NCBI GenBank assembly: GCA_945906765.1 | Contig: CAMDRF010000011.1 | Coordinates: 1-45,700 of the forward strand | Source of the DNA: Nitrosovibrio sp. Nv4 | GTDB taxonomy: Bacteria; Pseudomonadota; Gammaproteobacteria; Burkholderiales; SG8-39 | DNA length: 45,700 bases | Reading direction: 5' to 3' | Shown here: positions 24,820 to 35,356 of the stretch, piece by piece | Position numbering within the stretch: the stretch's first letter is position 1 | Layout: every line of letters begins with the position of its first letter | Translations under genes and position numbers: made by a program | Notes under the pieces: generated by a model | Told to the model about the DNA's origin: nothing | What the model saw: the letters and a program-made list of their open reading frames with translations, nothing else | Databases searched by the model: none

Positions 24820-25485
24820 ATGCACTCTTTCGTCTCGGTCCTTCGCCGCGAACTGCAGATCGCGCTGCGCCGCAAGGGCGATGCGCTCAACGTGCTCGTG
24901 TTCTTCATCGTCGTGGCGAGCCTGTTCCCGTTCGGCGTCGGGCCGGAGGCCAACCAGCTGCGCGCGATGGCCGCCGGGGTGGCCTGGATCGCCGCGCTGC
25001 TTGCCGCGGTACTGTCACTGCCGCGCTTGTTCGCCGCCGACCATGCCGACGGCACGCTGGAACAGATGCTGGTGGCGCCGCAGCCGCTTGCCTTGGTCGT
25101 GCTGGCGAAAATCACCGGACACTGGCTGCTGACCGGACTGCCGCTTGCCCTCGCCGCGCCCCTGATCGGCCTGCAGTACGGCCTGCCGGCGGACGCGCTC
25201 GGCCTGCTGATCGTCTCGCTGCTCATCGGCACACCAGTGCTCAGCTTCCTCGGCGCTGCGGGTGCGGCACTGACGCTGGGCGTGCGCGGCGGCGGCGCGC
25301 TGCTGGCGCTGCTCATCCTGCCGCTGTTCGTTCCGGTGCTGGTATTCGGCGCCGGTGCGGTCACGGCCGGCTTGACGGGGATCAATCCCTCGGCGCACCT
25401 GTCGCTGCTTGGCGCAATTCTTGCAGTATCCTCGCTTATCGGCCCTTGGGCTGCCTGCGCGGCCCTCCGGGTCGCCCTCGATTGA
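24820..25485 (+). CDS. ccmB: Heme exporter permease CcmB
   Basis: A 221-residue protein with six hydrophobic segments matching CcmB (LRRELQIALRRKGDALNVLVFF at the N-terminus, then LFAADHADGTLEQMLVAP). It is the membrane partner of CcmA. The ATG lies 10 nt after ccmA, and the stop overlaps the ccmC start as TGATG. Confidence 0.94.
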   Translation: MHSFVSVLRRELQIALRRKGDALNVLVFFIVVASLFPFGVGPEANQLRAMAAGVAWIAALLAAVLSLPRLFAADHADGTLEQMLVAPQPLALVVLAKITGHWLLTGLPLALAAPLIGLQYGLPADALGLLIVSLLIGTPVLSFLGAAGAALTLGVRGGGALLALLILPLFVPVLVFGAGAVTAGLTGINPSAHLSLLGAILAVSSLIGPWAACAALRVALD

Positions 25486-26222
25486 TGACTTCTCGGTTGT
25501 TCCAATTCGCCGCTCCGCAGGCATTTTTCCCGATCGCCGGGAAACTGATTCCGTGGTTTGCGGTCCTAGCAGGCGTGCTCGCGCTTGCCGGACTCTATGT
25601 CGCGTTTTTCATCGCCCCCACCGACCACCAGCAGGGCGAGGCGTACCGGATCATCTTCATCCACGTGCCGGCGGCCTGGGTGTCGATGTTCCTCTACCTC
25701 GTGATGGCCGGCTGGGCCGGCCTGGGATTGGCGCTGAACACGCGGCTCTCCGGCATGATGGCCTCGGCGATCGCGCCCACCGGAGCGATGTTCACTTTCC
25801 TCGCGCTGTGGAGCGGCGCGCTCTGGGGCAAGCCGACCTGGGGCACCTACTGGGTGTGGGACGCGCGCCTGACTTCGGAGCTCGTGCTGCTCTTCCTCTA
25901 CCTCGGCTTCATGGCGCTGAAGGCCGCGATTCCCGACCCGGTGCGCGCCGATCGCGCCGGCGCGATCCTCGCGCTGCTCGGCGTGGTCAACGTGCCGATC
26001 ATCTATTTCTCGGTGCAATGGTGGAACACGCTGCACCAGGGCGCCTCCGTGAGCCTGACGCGCGCGCCGTCGATGGCTGCTACCATGCTTCTCGGCATGC
26101 TGCTGATGGCGTTCGCGGCGTGGATGTACAGCTTCGCGACCGCGTTCTCGCGCGTGCGCGCCATAATCCTCGAGCGAGAGCGCGACGCCGAATGGGTGCG
26201 GCTGCAGAGAGCTGCGGCATGA
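25485..26222 (+). CDS. ccmC: Heme-handling protein CcmC
   Basis: A 245-residue, six-helix protein with the tryptophan-rich WWD-type periplasmic motif seen as WGKPTWGTYWVWDARLTSELVL and flanking His residues (FIHVPAAWVSM, QWWNTLHQGAS). CcmC presents heme to CcmE. ATG 25485 overlaps the ccmB stop. An ATG 39 nt upstream is in frame but would sit inside ccmB. Confidence 0.95.
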   Translation: MTSRLFQFAAPQAFFPIAGKLIPWFAVLAGVLALAGLYVAFFIAPTDHQQGEAYRIIFIHVPAAWVSMFLYLVMAGWAGLGLALNTRLSGMMASAIAPTGAMFTFLALWSGALWGKPTWGTYWVWDARLTSELVLLFLYLGFMALKAAIPDPVRADRAGAILALLGVVNVPIIYFSVQWWNTLHQGASVSLTRAPSMAATMLLGMLLMAFAAWMYSFATAFSRVRAIILERERDAEWVRLQRAAA

Positions 26223-26359
26223 ACTGGGGCAGCCTGAACGAGTTTCTCGCCATGGGGGGATACGGTGTCTACGTTTGGGGCTCGTATGCGATGGCGGTTT
26301 TTTGTATTTCTCTTGAAGTGTTTTTTTTGAATAGATCAATGAAGAAAGGACAGGAATGA
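26219..26359 (+). CDS. ccmD: Heme exporter accessory protein CcmD
   Basis: A 46-residue single-helix protein ([27 protein letters not shown]...) with the CcmD pattern of an aromatic-rich N-terminus, one membrane helix and a short basic tail (RSMKKGQE). It stabilises the CcmABC-CcmE complex. The start overlaps the ccmC stop and the end overlaps the ccmE start. The second half uses AT-rich codons (26279-26350), including a run of eight T. Confidence 0.9.
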   Translation: MNWGSLNEFLAMGGYGVYVWGSYAMAVFCISLEVFFLNRSMKKGQE

Positions 26360-26823
26360 AACCTCGCCACCAACGCATGATCGCGATCGCCGCGGGGGTC
26401 GCGCTGATCGCCATCGCCGCGGCGCTGGTGCTGAACGCCTTCCAGGGCAATGTCGTGTTCTTCTTCAGCCCGAGCCAGGTCGCGGCGAAGGAAGCGCCGC
26501 TGGACCGGACCTTCCGCGTCGGCGGCATGGTCGAACAGGGCAGCCTCAAGCGCCGCGCCGACGGGCTCACGGTGGATTTCGTCGTCACCGACACGGCGAA
26601 GACCATCCCGGTGGTCTACAGCGGCATCCTTCCCGACCTGTTCAAGGAGGGCAAGGGCGTGGTGGCCCAGGGCAAGCTCGGACCCGACGGCGCGTTCCAC
26701 GCCAGCGAAGTGCTCGCCAAGCACGACGAGAACTACATGCCGCCCGAAGCCGCGCACGCGCTCTCGAAAGCGGAAGCGGACAGGGCGGCCAAGAGCGTCA
26801 TTTCGCCAGGGGGTACTCGATGA
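26356..26823 (+). CDS. ccmE: Heme chaperone CcmE
   Basis: 155 residues: an N-terminal membrane anchor ([21 protein letters not shown]) and a periplasmic OB-fold domain. The heme-binding His lies in [13 protein letters not shown], matching the family's covalent heme-attachment site (LAKHDExYxP). Start and stop both overlap the neighbouring ccm genes. Confidence 0.95.
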   Translation: MKPRHQRMIAIAAGVALIAIAAALVLNAFQGNVVFFFSPSQVAAKEAPLDRTFRVGGMVEQGSLKRRADGLTVDFVVTDTAKTIPVVYSGILPDLFKEGKGVVAQGKLGPDGAFHASEVLAKHDENYMPPEAAHALSKAEADRAAKSVISPGGTR

Positions 26824-28784
26824 TTCCGGAAATCGGCAACTTCGCACTCATCGTCGCGCTCGCGATAGCGCTCGCGCAGGCCGCGCTTTCGCTTACTGGC
26901 GCGGCGCGCCGCATCCCGGCCTTCGTCGCCGTCGCGCGCCCCGCGGCGCAGGGCCAGTTCGTGTTCGTGGCCGCGGCGTTCGGCTGCCTCGCCTGGTCGT
27001 TCTACAGCAACGATTTCTCCGTGCTCAATGTGGCAAGCAACTCCAACTCCAGCCTGCCGGCGGCGTACCGCATCGCCGCCACCTGGGGCAGCCACGAGGG
27101 CTCGCTCCTGCTGTGGGTGCTGATGCTCTCGGCATGGATGCTGGCGGTGTCGGTGTTCAGCGGCAGCCTGCCCGCGGACATGCTGGCGCGCATCCTCGGG
27201 GTCATGGGCCTGATCAACGTCGGCTTCCTTTCGTTCATGCTGTTCACCTCGAACCCCTTCGACCGCCTGCTGCCCGCCGCCGCGGACGGCCGCGACCTGA
27301 ACCCGCTGCTGCAGGATATTGGAATGATCTTCCACCCGCCGATGCTCTACATGGGCTACGTCGGCTTTTCGGTCGCCTTTGCGTTTGCCATCGCGGCGCT
27401 GCTCGACGGGCGCCTGGATGCGACCTGGGCGCGCTGGTCGCGGCCCTGGACCACCGCGGCCTGGGTGTTTCTCACCCTCGGCATCGCGCTCGGCAGCTGG
27501 TGGGCCTACTACGAGCTGGGCTGGGGCGGCTGGTGGTTCTGGGATCCGGTGGAAAACGCCTCCTTCATGCCTTGGCTGATCGGCACCGCGCTGATCCACT
27601 CGCTCGCAGTCACGGAAAAACGTGGCGCCTTCAAGGCCTGGACCGTATTGCTTGCCATCATCGCGTTTTCGCTCAGCCTGCTCGGCACCTTCCTGGTGCG
27701 CTCGGGCGTACTGACCTCGGTGCACGCCTTCGCCACCGATCCGAAGCGCGGCATCTTCATTCTCGCATTCCTCGCCGTGGTCATCGGCGGCTCGCTGGCG
27801 CTGTACGCCTGGCGCATGAACAAGGTGGCGCCGGGCGCGCGCTTCGAACTGCTGTCGCGCGAGTCTATGCTGCTCGCCAACAGCGTGCTGCTGGTGGTGG
27901 CCTGCGCCGCGGTGCTGCTCGGCACGCTGTATCCGCTGTTCCTCGATGCGCTGGGTCTGGGCAAGATCTCGGTGGGACCGCCGTACTTCGATTCGGTGTT
28001 CGCGCCGCTGATGGCGCCCGCGGTGCTGCTGGCGGGCATCGGTCCGCTGCTGGCCTGGCGCAAGGGCGATGGCGCGCAGCTCGCGCGGCGCCTGCGCTGG
28101 GCGGCGATCGTGGCGCTGATCGGCGCGCTGTTCCTGCCGCTCGCGTTCGGCCGCTGGGCCGCGCTCACCAGCGTGGGCCTGCTGCTCGCGTTCTGGATTA
28201 TTTCCGGCGCCGTCACTGCGTTCATCATTCGATATCGCATGAAAACCAGTATGAGCGCGGCATTCTTCGGCATGCTGCTCGCGCACGCCGGGATCGGCGT
28301 GTTCATCGTCGGCGTGACGCTGGTCAAGAGCTACGAGACCGAGCGCGACCTGCGCATGGAGCCGGGAGACACGGCCATGCTCGGCGGCTACAGCTTCCGC
28401 TTCGAGGGCGTGCGCGAGGTGCGCGGCCCGAACTACGCCGCGGCGCGCGGCGCGATCACCGTTCAGCGTGATGGCGAGACTATCGCCCGCCTCGCGCCGG
28501 AAAAGCGCACCTATTTCGTGCAGCGCAACCCGATGACCGAGGCCGCGATCAACGCCGGCATCTCGCGCGACATCTTTGTGGCGCTGGGCGACGCGGTGGG
28601 CGGCGATGCATGGACGGTGCGCATCCACATCAAGCCCTTCATCCGCTGGATCTGGTTCGGTTGCCTGATGATGGCGTTTGGCGGCCTGCTCGCCGCGAGC
28701 GACCGGCGCTACCGCATCGCCGCGCGCCGGCCCGAGGACGCGTCGGCAGCGGACGCGACCCTTATCCGGAGCGGCGCGGCATGA
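26820..28784 (+). CDS. ccmF: Heme lyase subunit CcmF
   Basis: A 654-residue polytopic protein with the WWD motif ([20 protein letters not shown], about 234-253) and conserved His-bearing loops such as [12 protein letters not shown]. CcmF with CcmH and CcmI ligates heme to apocytochrome CxxCH motifs. The length is normal for the family. It overlaps ccmE and ccmG by four bases each. Confidence 0.96.
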   Translation: MIPEIGNFALIVALAIALAQAALSLTGAARRIPAFVAVARPAAQGQFVFVAAAFGCLAWSFYSNDFSVLNVASNSNSSLPAAYRIAATWGSHEGSLLLWVLMLSAWMLAVSVFSGSLPADMLARILGVMGLINVGFLSFMLFTSNPFDRLLPAAADGRDLNPLLQDIGMIFHPPMLYMGYVGFSVAFAFAIAALLDGRLDATWARWSRPWTTAAWVFLTLGIALGSWWAYYELGWGGWWFWDPVENASFMPWLIGTALIHSLAVTEKRGAFKAWTVLLAIIAFSLSLLGTFLVRSGVLTSVHAFATDPKRGIFILAFLAVVIGGSLALYAWRMNKVAPGARFELLSRESMLLANSVLLVVACAAVLLGTLYPLFLDALGLGKISVGPPYFDSVFAPLMAPAVLLAGIGPLLAWRKGDGAQLARRLRWAAIVALIGALFLPLAFGRWAALTSVGLLLAFWIISGAVTAFIIRYRMKTSMSAAFFGMLLAHAGIGVFIVGVTLVKSYETERDLRMEPGDTAMLGGYSFRFEGVREVRGPNYAAARGAITVQRDGETIARLAPEKRTYFVQRNPMTEAAINAGISRDIFVALGDAVGGDAWTVRIHIKPFIRWIWFGCLMMAFGGLLAASDRRYRIAARRPEDASAADATLIRSGAA

Positions 28785-29301
28785 AGCGCTTCCTGTGGCC
28801 GCTCGGGATATTCATCCTGCTGGTCGGCTTTCTCGCGGTGGGATTGACGCTCAAGCCGCGCGAGGTCCCCTCGCCGCTGGTCGGCAAGCCCGCGCCCGCG
28901 TTCGATCTGCCGGTGCTGCACCAGCCGGACAAGCGCTTCGTCCCCGGCGAGATGCGCGGCAAAGTGTGGCTGCTCAACGTCTGGGCCTCGTGGTGCGTGT
29001 CCTGCCGCGAAGAGCACCCCGTGCTGGTGGAGCTCGCGAAGCGCGGCGTGATGCCGATCCTCGGCCTGAACTACAAGGACAAGGGCGACGAAGCGACCGC
29101 GTGGCTGAAGCGCTTCGGCGATCCGTATCAACTCTCGGTGGTCGATGCCGACGGGCGCATCGGCATCGACTACGGCGTCTACGGCGTGCCCGAGACCTAC
29201 CTGATCGACGCCGAGGGCGTGATCCGCTTCAAGCAGATCGGCCCGCTCACCATGGCGATCGTCGAACAGAAGGTGCTGCCGCTGGCGAAGGCGCTGCAGA
29301 A

Positions 29302-29305
<4 letters not shown>
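28781..29305 (+). CDS. ccmG: Thiol-disulfide oxidoreductase CcmG/DsbE
   Basis: A 174-residue periplasmic thioredoxin-fold protein with an N-terminal anchor helix and the WCVSC active site (NVWASWCVSCREEHPV). The cis-proline loop is GVYGVPETYLID. It keeps apocytochrome cysteines reduced before heme attachment. ATG 28781 overlaps the ccmF stop. Confidence 0.95.
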
Positions 29306-29780
<475 letters not shown>

Positions 29781-29784
<4 letters not shown>

Positions 29785-30995
29785 TGCTGTTCTGGGCGAT
29801 CGCCGCGGCGCTGACCGTGGCGGCCCTCCTGTTCCTGCTGCCACCGCTGATGCGCCGCCGCACCACCGCGCCGGACACGCGCGTCGCCGCCAACGCCGCC
29901 ATCTACCGGGAGCAACTCGAGGAGCTCACCGCCGAGCTGCGGCGCGGCGCCCTCACGGAGCAGGAATTCGAGCGTGCCAGCCGCGAGATCGAGCACCGCA
30001 TCGTGTCGGAGTACGGCGAGCCGGCCGCCCCGCGGCCCGCAGGGCGGCGACCACACATGTCGGCGGCACTCGCGGTCGGGCTGCTGCTGCCGCTTGCCGT
30101 CGTGCTTGGCTACCTGCAACTGGGCAACCCCAACGCACTGAGCGGCGCCGCAGCTCCAGGCGGAACCGCCAGCGAGCCCGCGCATTCGGTCACCCCCGAG
30201 CAGATGGAGTCGCTGGTGGAACGCCTCGCCGCCCGGCTGCAGCAGGCGCCCGAGGACGGTGAAGGATGGATGCTCCTTGGCCGCTCGCTCAGCGTGCTGG
30301 GACGATACGATCGCGCCGCAGAGGCCTACGCGCGGGCGTCGCAGCTCTCGCCGAAGAACGCCGGACTCCTCGCCGACTACGCCGACACCCTCGCCATGGC
30401 GCGCGGCCGCAAGCTCGACGGAGAACCGTTGGCGATCGTCAAGCGCGCGCTGGAGATCGACCCGGAGCACGTAAAGGCGCTCGCGCTGGCGGGAAGCGCC
30501 GAATTCGAGCGCCGCAGTTACGCCGCGGCGATCGGCTATTGGGAACGCGTTCTCAAGGTCGCGCCACCGCAATCCGAGTTCGCCCGCTCGGTGGCCGAAA
30601 GCATTGCCGAGGCCCGCACGCTCGGCGGCGGTGCGCTAGCGCAGAAGGGCAATCAATCCCTGCAGGGCATTGTCAGCATCGAACCGGCCCTCGCCGCCAA
30701 GCTATCGCCCGGCGACACGGTCTTCGTGCTTGCCCGGTCCGTCAGTGGATCGCGCATGCCGCTCGCTGTCGCGCGCACCACGGTCGCAGCGCTTCCCTAC
30801 CGTTTCACGCTCGATGACAGCATGGCAATGGCGCCGGGCGCCACGATCTCGAGCCATGCCAAGGTCGTGGTTGCGGCGCGGGTGTCCAAATCGGGCAACG
30901 CCATCCCGCAGAAAGGTGACATCGAAGGCACGAGCGCGCCTGTCGCGCCCGGCGCTGCCGGCGTGCAGGTCGTACTTTCGAAAACCATCGACTGA
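29781..30995 (+). CDS. ccmI: Cytochrome c maturation TPR protein CcmI
   Basis: 404 residues: an N-terminal helix, a cytoplasmic segment (YREQLEELTAELRRGALTEQEFERASREIE), a second helix, and a periplasmic TPR region (EDGEGWMLLGRSLSVLGRYDRAAEAYARASQLSPKN is split over two repeats). The C-terminal domain resembles the apocytochrome-binding part of fused CcmHI proteins. It chaperones apocytochromes to the CcmF/H lyase. It is the last ccm gene and is followed by mobA after 17 nt. Confidence 0.92.
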
Positions 30996-31012
30996 AACCT
31001 GGAATCAACCCC

Positions 31013-31576
31013 ATGCGCGGCGTGACCGGAATCGTGCTCGCGGGCGGCCAGGGACGCCGCATGGGCACCGTCGACAAGGGCCTGCAACTGCTGCACGGCA
31101 AGCCGATGGTGGCGGCCGTGATCGCGCGGCTGGCGCCGCAGGTAGACGAAATCCTGATCAATGCCAACCAGAACCTCAAGGCCTACGAAGCCTTCGGCCA
31201 TCGCGTGGTGCCGGACGCCATCGGCGGCTTCGCCGGTCCGCTCGCCGGGCTGCATGCGGGGTTGAGCGCGGCCAGCCATCCGTTCGTGCTCACCGTGCCC
31301 TGCGATTCGCCCTTCCTGCCGCTCGATCTTTTTTCAAGATTGAAAAGTGCAATGAAAGACAATGATCTTGCGGTCGCAAAGACCGGAGACCAGCCGCACC
31401 CGGTATTCGCCCTGGTCAGGAAGACCGTCCAACAGAACCTCGAGGACTTTCTGTCCCGGGGGGGCAGGAAAATCGACGCCTGGTATGCCTCGCTCAAGGT
31501 GATCGAGGTGTCGTTCGACGACGAGGCGGATGCCTTCCGCAACATCAATACGCGAGAAGAGCTGGACAAAGCATGA
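31013..31576 (+). CDS. mobA: Molybdenum cofactor guanylyltransferase MobA
   Basis: A 187-residue nucleotidyltransferase with the N-terminal LAGGQGRRMG loop (about 9-18) and the metal-binding segment TVPCDSPFLPLDL. It attaches GMP to molybdopterin to form MGD, the cofactor used by FdoG. It is placed after the ccm genes and coupled to moeA through ATGA. An AT-rich patch encodes DLFSRLKSAMKDNDLA (31325-31378). Confidence 0.95.
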   Translation: MRGVTGIVLAGGQGRRMGTVDKGLQLLHGKPMVAAVIARLAPQVDEILINANQNLKAYEAFGHRVVPDAIGGFAGPLAGLHAGLSAASHPFVLTVPCDSPFLPLDLFSRLKSAMKDNDLAVAKTGDQPHPVFALVRKTVQQNLEDFLSRGGRKIDAWYASLKVIEVSFDDEADAFRNINTREELDKA

Positions 31577-32856
31577 GCACCATCGCGCAAGTGGTGAGTT
31601 GTCTGGACGGCTACGACCCGGACGCACTGCGCGTCGACAAGGCGGGCGCTGCGATCCGCGCCTGCCTCGCCCCGGTAACGCAGGCCGAGACCGTCGCCAT
31701 CCGCGATTCTCTGGGCAGAGTGCTGGCGCAGGACATCGTGCCGCGGATCAATGTGCCGGGACACGACAACTCGGCCATGGATGGTTACGCGGTTCGTTTT
31801 TTGGATTTGAATTCAAGTAACGAAAAAAAAGAAACGATCCTTCGTCAAATCGGCGCCGCTTTCGCCGGCAAGGTCTTCCAGGGGAAGGTTCAAGCCGGCG
31901 AGTGCGTGCGCGTGATGACCGGCGCGGTGATGCCGCAGGGCGCCGATAGCGTCGTGGTGCAGGAAGTTTGCCGTGCCGACGGGGAAAGGATCACCATTCC
32001 AGCGGGCCAGAGGGCGGGCCAGAACGTGCGCGCCGCGGGCGAGGACCTGAAGGCGGGCGTGGCAGTGCTGCGCCCCGGGCAGCCGGTGCGCGCCGCGGAG
32101 CTGGGATTGATGGCATCGCTCGGTATCGCCGAAGTAAAGGTGGTTCGCAGGCTGCGCGTCGCGTTCTTTTCCACCGGCGACGAGCTTGCCTCGATCGGCA
32201 CGCCGCTCGCGCCCGGCCAGGTCTACGACTCCAACCGCTACACGCTGCACGGCATGCTCTCGTGCCTTGGCGTGGAGATCATCGACATGGGCGTGGTGCG
32301 CGACGATCCGACCCAGCTGGAGGCCGCTTTCGCCGCCGCCGCGGCGAAAGCGGACGCCATCATCACCACCGGCGGCGTCTCGGTGGGCGAGGCCGATTTC
32401 GTCAAGCAGCTGATGGCGCGGCTGGGCGAGGTGCTGTTCTGGAAAATCGCCATGCGGCCCGGCCGGCCGATGGCTTTCGGCAGGATCACGTCCGGCGGGC
32501 ATTCGGCAATCCTGTTCGGGCTGCCCGGCAATCCGGTCGCGGTAATGGTGACGTTCCACCAGTTCGTCCGCGATGCGCTGCTGGTCCTGGGCGGGCGGAC
32601 GGATAGCGTCGGCGTTCCCCTGCTGCAGGCCGTCAGCGCGACATCAATCCGAAAGGTCGCCGGAAGAACCGAGTACCAGCGCGGCGTGCTGTTCGAGGAA
32701 AACGGCGCCCGCAAAGTGCGCACCACCGGCCAGCAGGGCTCGGGGGTGCTGCGCTCCATGTCGGAGGCGAACTGCTACATCGTGCTCGAGCATGAACGCG
32801 GCAAGGTCGAGGCCGGGGAGCTGGTAAGCGTGCAGCTGCTGGCGGCGCTGGCGTAA
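31573..32856 (+). CDS. moeA: Molybdopterin molybdenumtransferase MoeA
   Basis: A 427-residue protein with standard MoeA segments: NVPGHDNSAMDGYAVR, MTGAVMPQGADSVVVQE, STGDEL, YDSNRYTLHGML, TTGGVSVGEADFVK and GLPGNPVAVMVTF. It inserts molybdate (or tungstate) into adenylated molybdopterin. The AT-rich stretch 31793-31845 encodes a 15-residue insert-like loop (LDLNSSNEKKETILR). Confidence 0.96.
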   Translation: MSTIAQVVSCLDGYDPDALRVDKAGAAIRACLAPVTQAETVAIRDSLGRVLAQDIVPRINVPGHDNSAMDGYAVRFLDLNSSNEKKETILRQIGAAFAGKVFQGKVQAGECVRVMTGAVMPQGADSVVVQEVCRADGERITIPAGQRAGQNVRAAGEDLKAGVAVLRPGQPVRAAELGLMASLGIAEVKVVRRLRVAFFSTGDELASIGTPLAPGQVYDSNRYTLHGMLSCLGVEIIDMGVVRDDPTQLEAAFAAAAAKADAIITTGGVSVGEADFVKQLMARLGEVLFWKIAMRPGRPMAFGRITSGGHSAILFGLPGNPVAVMVTFHQFVRDALLVLGGRTDSVGVPLLQAVSATSIRKVAGRTEYQRGVLFEENGARKVRTTGQQGSGVLRSMSEANCYIVLEHERGKVEAGELVSVQLLAALA

Positions 32857-32865
32857 TCCCGTCTC

Positions 32866-33897
32866 ATGAATCCCATTCATCCGGATCTTGCGCCGCTCGC
32901 GGGAGAGGACCGCGGTGCGGTGGCCGCCTGGCTGTTCATCTGCGCCGCCTTCACCTTCGCCATGGTCGTGGTGGGCGGCATCACGCGCCTCACGGAGTCC
33001 GGCCTCTCTATCGTCGAGTGGCAGCCGCTCGCCGGCGCCCTGCCGCCGCTGTCGCAGGCGGACTGGGAAACGCTGTTTGCCAAGTACCGCGAGACCCCGC
33101 AATACCGGAAAGTGTTCTCGGAGATCGGCCTGGATGGATTCAAGCGCATCTTCTGGTGGGAGTACGCGCACCGCCTGCTTGGGCGCGTGATCGGCTTGGT
33201 ATTTCTTGTTCCGTTTTTAATCTTTTATTTCACGAACAAATTATCCAGGCCGCTGGCCTGGAAACTCGCGGGCCTGTTCGTCCTTGGCGGCCTGCAGGGC
33301 GCGATGGGCTGGTACATGGTGAAAAGCGGCCTGGTGGACGATCCGCGCGTCAGCCACTTCCGCCTCACCGCGCATCTCGGACTGGCTCTGCTGATTTTTT
33401 CCCTGGAGTTCTGGCTTGCCCTTGATCTGCTGAATCCTTCAGGAAAGCAAACGAACGGCTTGCCGCTCCTGGTCCTGGGACTCGTTTTCCTGATGGCGCT
33501 TTCCGGCGGCTTTGTCGCCGGCCTGCGCGCGGGACATTCTTACAACACGTTTCCGCTGATGAACGGCCACCTTGTCCCGCCGGAAGCGTTCATGCTCGAG
33601 CCCTGGTGGCGGAATTTCTTCTGGAACGTGGCCACCGTGCAACTCGTGCACCGCTCGATCTTCTGGCTGCTGCTGGTGCTGATCCCGATGCTCTGGTGGC
33701 AAGCGCGGGGCACCGCGGGGAAAATCGCCGTGCATCATCTGCTCGTGATGTTCCTGGTCCAGGCAACGCTCGGCATCTCCACTTTGTTGCTGGCCGTGCC
33801 GGTGCCGCTCGCCGCGCTGCATCAGGCAGGCGCGGTGCTGCTGCTGGCCGCGGCGCTCTGGACCGCGCAAAGCCTGCAGGCGCGCCGCTCTGCGTAG
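32866..33897 (+). CDS. ctaA: Heme A synthase CtaA/Cox15
   Basis: A 343-residue protein with eight hydrophobic segments and the Cox15-type motifs GGITRLTESGLSIVEWQP, WWEYAHRLLGRVIG, HFRLTAHLGLAL and LVHRSIFWLLLV, whose histidines bind the hemes. It oxidises heme O to heme A for aa3-type oxidases. Its type resembles the alphaproteobacterial/mitochondrial Cox15 group. It follows moeA by nine nt. An AT-rich patch lies at 33198-33248. Confidence 0.94.
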   Translation: MNPIHPDLAPLAGEDRGAVAAWLFICAAFTFAMVVVGGITRLTESGLSIVEWQPLAGALPPLSQADWETLFAKYRETPQYRKVFSEIGLDGFKRIFWWEYAHRLLGRVIGLVFLVPFLIFYFTNKLSRPLAWKLAGLFVLGGLQGAMGWYMVKSGLVDDPRVSHFRLTAHLGLALLIFSLEFWLALDLLNPSGKQTNGLPLLVLGLVFLMALSGGFVAGLRAGHSYNTFPLMNGHLVPPEAFMLEPWWRNFFWNVATVQLVHRSIFWLLLVLIPMLWWQARGTAGKIAVHHLLVMFLVQATLGISTLLLAVPVPLAALHQAGAVLLLAAALWTAQSLQARRSA

Positions 33898-33933
33898 AGA
33901 ACGGCCGTGACGCCGCGCGCGCGACCGGCAGCG

Positions 33934-34302
33934 TCAGTGCGGGGCGAAGCCAGTGGCTGCCGTTGCCGCCCAGAACGAGACCGCGGCGTTGAACTCTCCC
34001 GCATGGAAGGCCCAGGCTTCGGCTCCCGCCTCATCGCCGGCAAAGCGTCCGAGCCGCCGGGCGCAATCAAAAAAACCTGGGGCTGGGAGGCCGCCGCGCG
34101 CCTTGCTGATGACGATGGCCGCGATGAAGGGGCGGTCGGCCGCCGCATCCTCCGCCATGAGATGCTCCAATGCCTCGGTCACCTGATGAATGGTGTTCGG
34201 GGGTGTCAGCCCCAGAGCCTTGGCAAGCTCCCGATAGGTGATCGGAACCTGCTGCTCGGCGATCTTTTGAAGGTGCTGCCGAAGCCGTGGAGCGATCGAC
34301 AC
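33934..34302 (-). CDS. Unrecognised protein at the end of the SUF operon
   Basis: 122 residues, starting at GTG 34302, five nt after the nfu stop on the same strand. The N-terminal part (ITYRELAKALGLTPPNTIHQVTEALEHLM) looks like a small helix-turn-helix. The rest (FIAAIVISKARGGLPAPGFFDCARRLG, then ending FWAATAAT) is unlike any domain I can name. It contains a single Cys. Position suggests a link to Fe-S assembly or regulation, but that is inference. ctaA converges on it with a 36-nt gap. Confidence 0.72.
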   Translation of the reverse strand: MSIAPRLRQHLQKIAEQQVPITYRELAKALGLTPPNTIHQVTEALEHLMAEDAAADRPFIAAIVISKARGGLPAPGFFDCARRLGRFAGDEAGAEAWAFHAGEFNAAVSFWAATAATGFAPH

Positions 34303-34307
34303 GCCGT

Positions 34308-34868
34308 TTAGATCGCGACGACTTCGATGTCGGGCTCTATCGACTTCACCAGATTCCCGATGCTGGTAAGCGTGCCCGAGATCGAGCTCGGACAGGTGCC
34401 GCACGCGCCCTGGTAGTGCACGCTGAGTGTGTTGCCGTCGAGGCCGAGCACGTGGAGGTCGCCGCCGTCGCCTTGCAGATAGGGGCGTATCTGCTCGTCG
34501 AGCAGCGTGTTGATCTTATCGAGGCGCTGCTGGTCCTCGGGACTCAGGCCGGCGATCGCAGTGCTCGCCGCCGCAACCGTGGCGGCTGATTGCGCATCCG
34601 CCGCCGGGGCGGCGCGGATCGGCTCGGCGACTTTGCGTGTCAACTCCTGCCAGTCGGCGCCGCCGTCTTGCGTGACCGTGATCCAGTGATCGACGTAAAA
34701 CACGTTGGTCACATGCTCGATGTCGAACAGTGTGGAGGCGAGCGAATCGTCCTTCGCCTGCCCGGCATTCTCGTACGAGCGCGTGATCCCCCAGGTCAAC
34801 GGCTCCTTGAGGATGAACTTCATCGCGTTCGGATTGGGCGTGCCTTCGATTTCAGCGATTTTCGGCAT
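34308..34868 (-). CDS. Nfu-type Fe-S scaffold/carrier
   Basis: 186 residues: an N-terminal Nfu/NifU N-like domain (EGTPNPNAMKFILKEPL), an Ala-rich linker, and a NifU C-terminal domain with the cluster-binding C156-G-T-C159-P (GACGTCPSSISGTL). This domain order is that of mitochondrial-type Nfu1. It carries 4Fe-4S clusters to targets. It follows sufU by two nt. Confidence 0.93.
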   Translation of the reverse strand: MPKIAEIEGTPNPNAMKFILKEPLTWGITRSYENAGQAKDDSLASTLFDIEHVTNVFYVDHWITVTQDGGADWQELTRKVAEPIRAAPAADAQSAATVAAASTAIAGLSPEDQQRLDKINTLLDEQIRPYLQGDGGDLHVLGLDGNTLSVHYQGACGTCPSSISGTLTSIGNLVKSIEPDIEVVAI

Positions 34869-34870
34869 CT

Positions 34871-35356
34871 TCAGGCATTACCGATCGGTGCGTGCATCGG
34901 ATCGTCCTCAGCCTCGGTCGAGGTGCTGGCGACAGAATTGAACGCCGCATGCAGCGTATGCCACGGCAGGATCGCGCATTTGACGCGCGTCGGCAGGTCG
35001 CGCACCCCGGCGAACACCGCGAGCCGTCCGAGGTGGTGATGGCCGTTGAGGTCGAGCTTGCTCATCGCCATATCGCGGAATTCCTGGATCAGCGTTTCGG
35101 CGTCCGCACGCGTTTTGCCCTTGACGGTGGCAGTCATCATCGACGCCGACGCCTTGCAGATCGCACACGACTCACCCTGAAACGCGATGCCGTCGATGCG
35201 CTCGCCATCGAGATTGAGCATAACGCTGAGGTGGTCACCGCACAGCGGGTTGTGGCCCTCAGCTTGGTGGCTCGCGTTGCCGAGCGTGCCGTAATTGCGC
35301 GGCTTCCTGTTGTGGTCGAGGATGACCTCTTGATAGAGTGCTTTGGTGTCCGCCAT
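34871..35356 (-). CDS. sufU: SUF scaffold/sulfur acceptor SufU
   Basis: A 161-residue IscU-fold protein of the SufU type, with zinc/sulfur ligands C39 and D41 (LCGDHLS), C64 (ESCAICKAS) and C127 (RVKCAILPWHTL). The region between residues 75 and 100 carries the extra segment typical of SufU, and the LPPVK Hsc-binding motif of IscU is absent. SufU takes persulfide from SufS. It overlaps the sufS stop (TAATG). Confidence 0.93.
   Translation of the reverse strand: MADTKALYQEVILDHNRKPRNYGTLGNASHQAEGHNPLCGDHLSVMLNLDGERIDGIAFQGESCAICKASASMMTATVKGKTRADAETLIQEFRDMAMSKLDLNGHHHLGRLAVFAGVRDLPTRVKCAILPWHTLHAAFNSVASTSTEAEDDPMHAPIGNA

Noticed and set aside
26733-28628. Long minus-strand open frame opposite ccmF
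   Set aside because: Composition is that of a GC-rich shadow frame (Arg/Glu/His/Gln-rich). ccmF on the plus strand is full length and overlaps its neighbours exactly.
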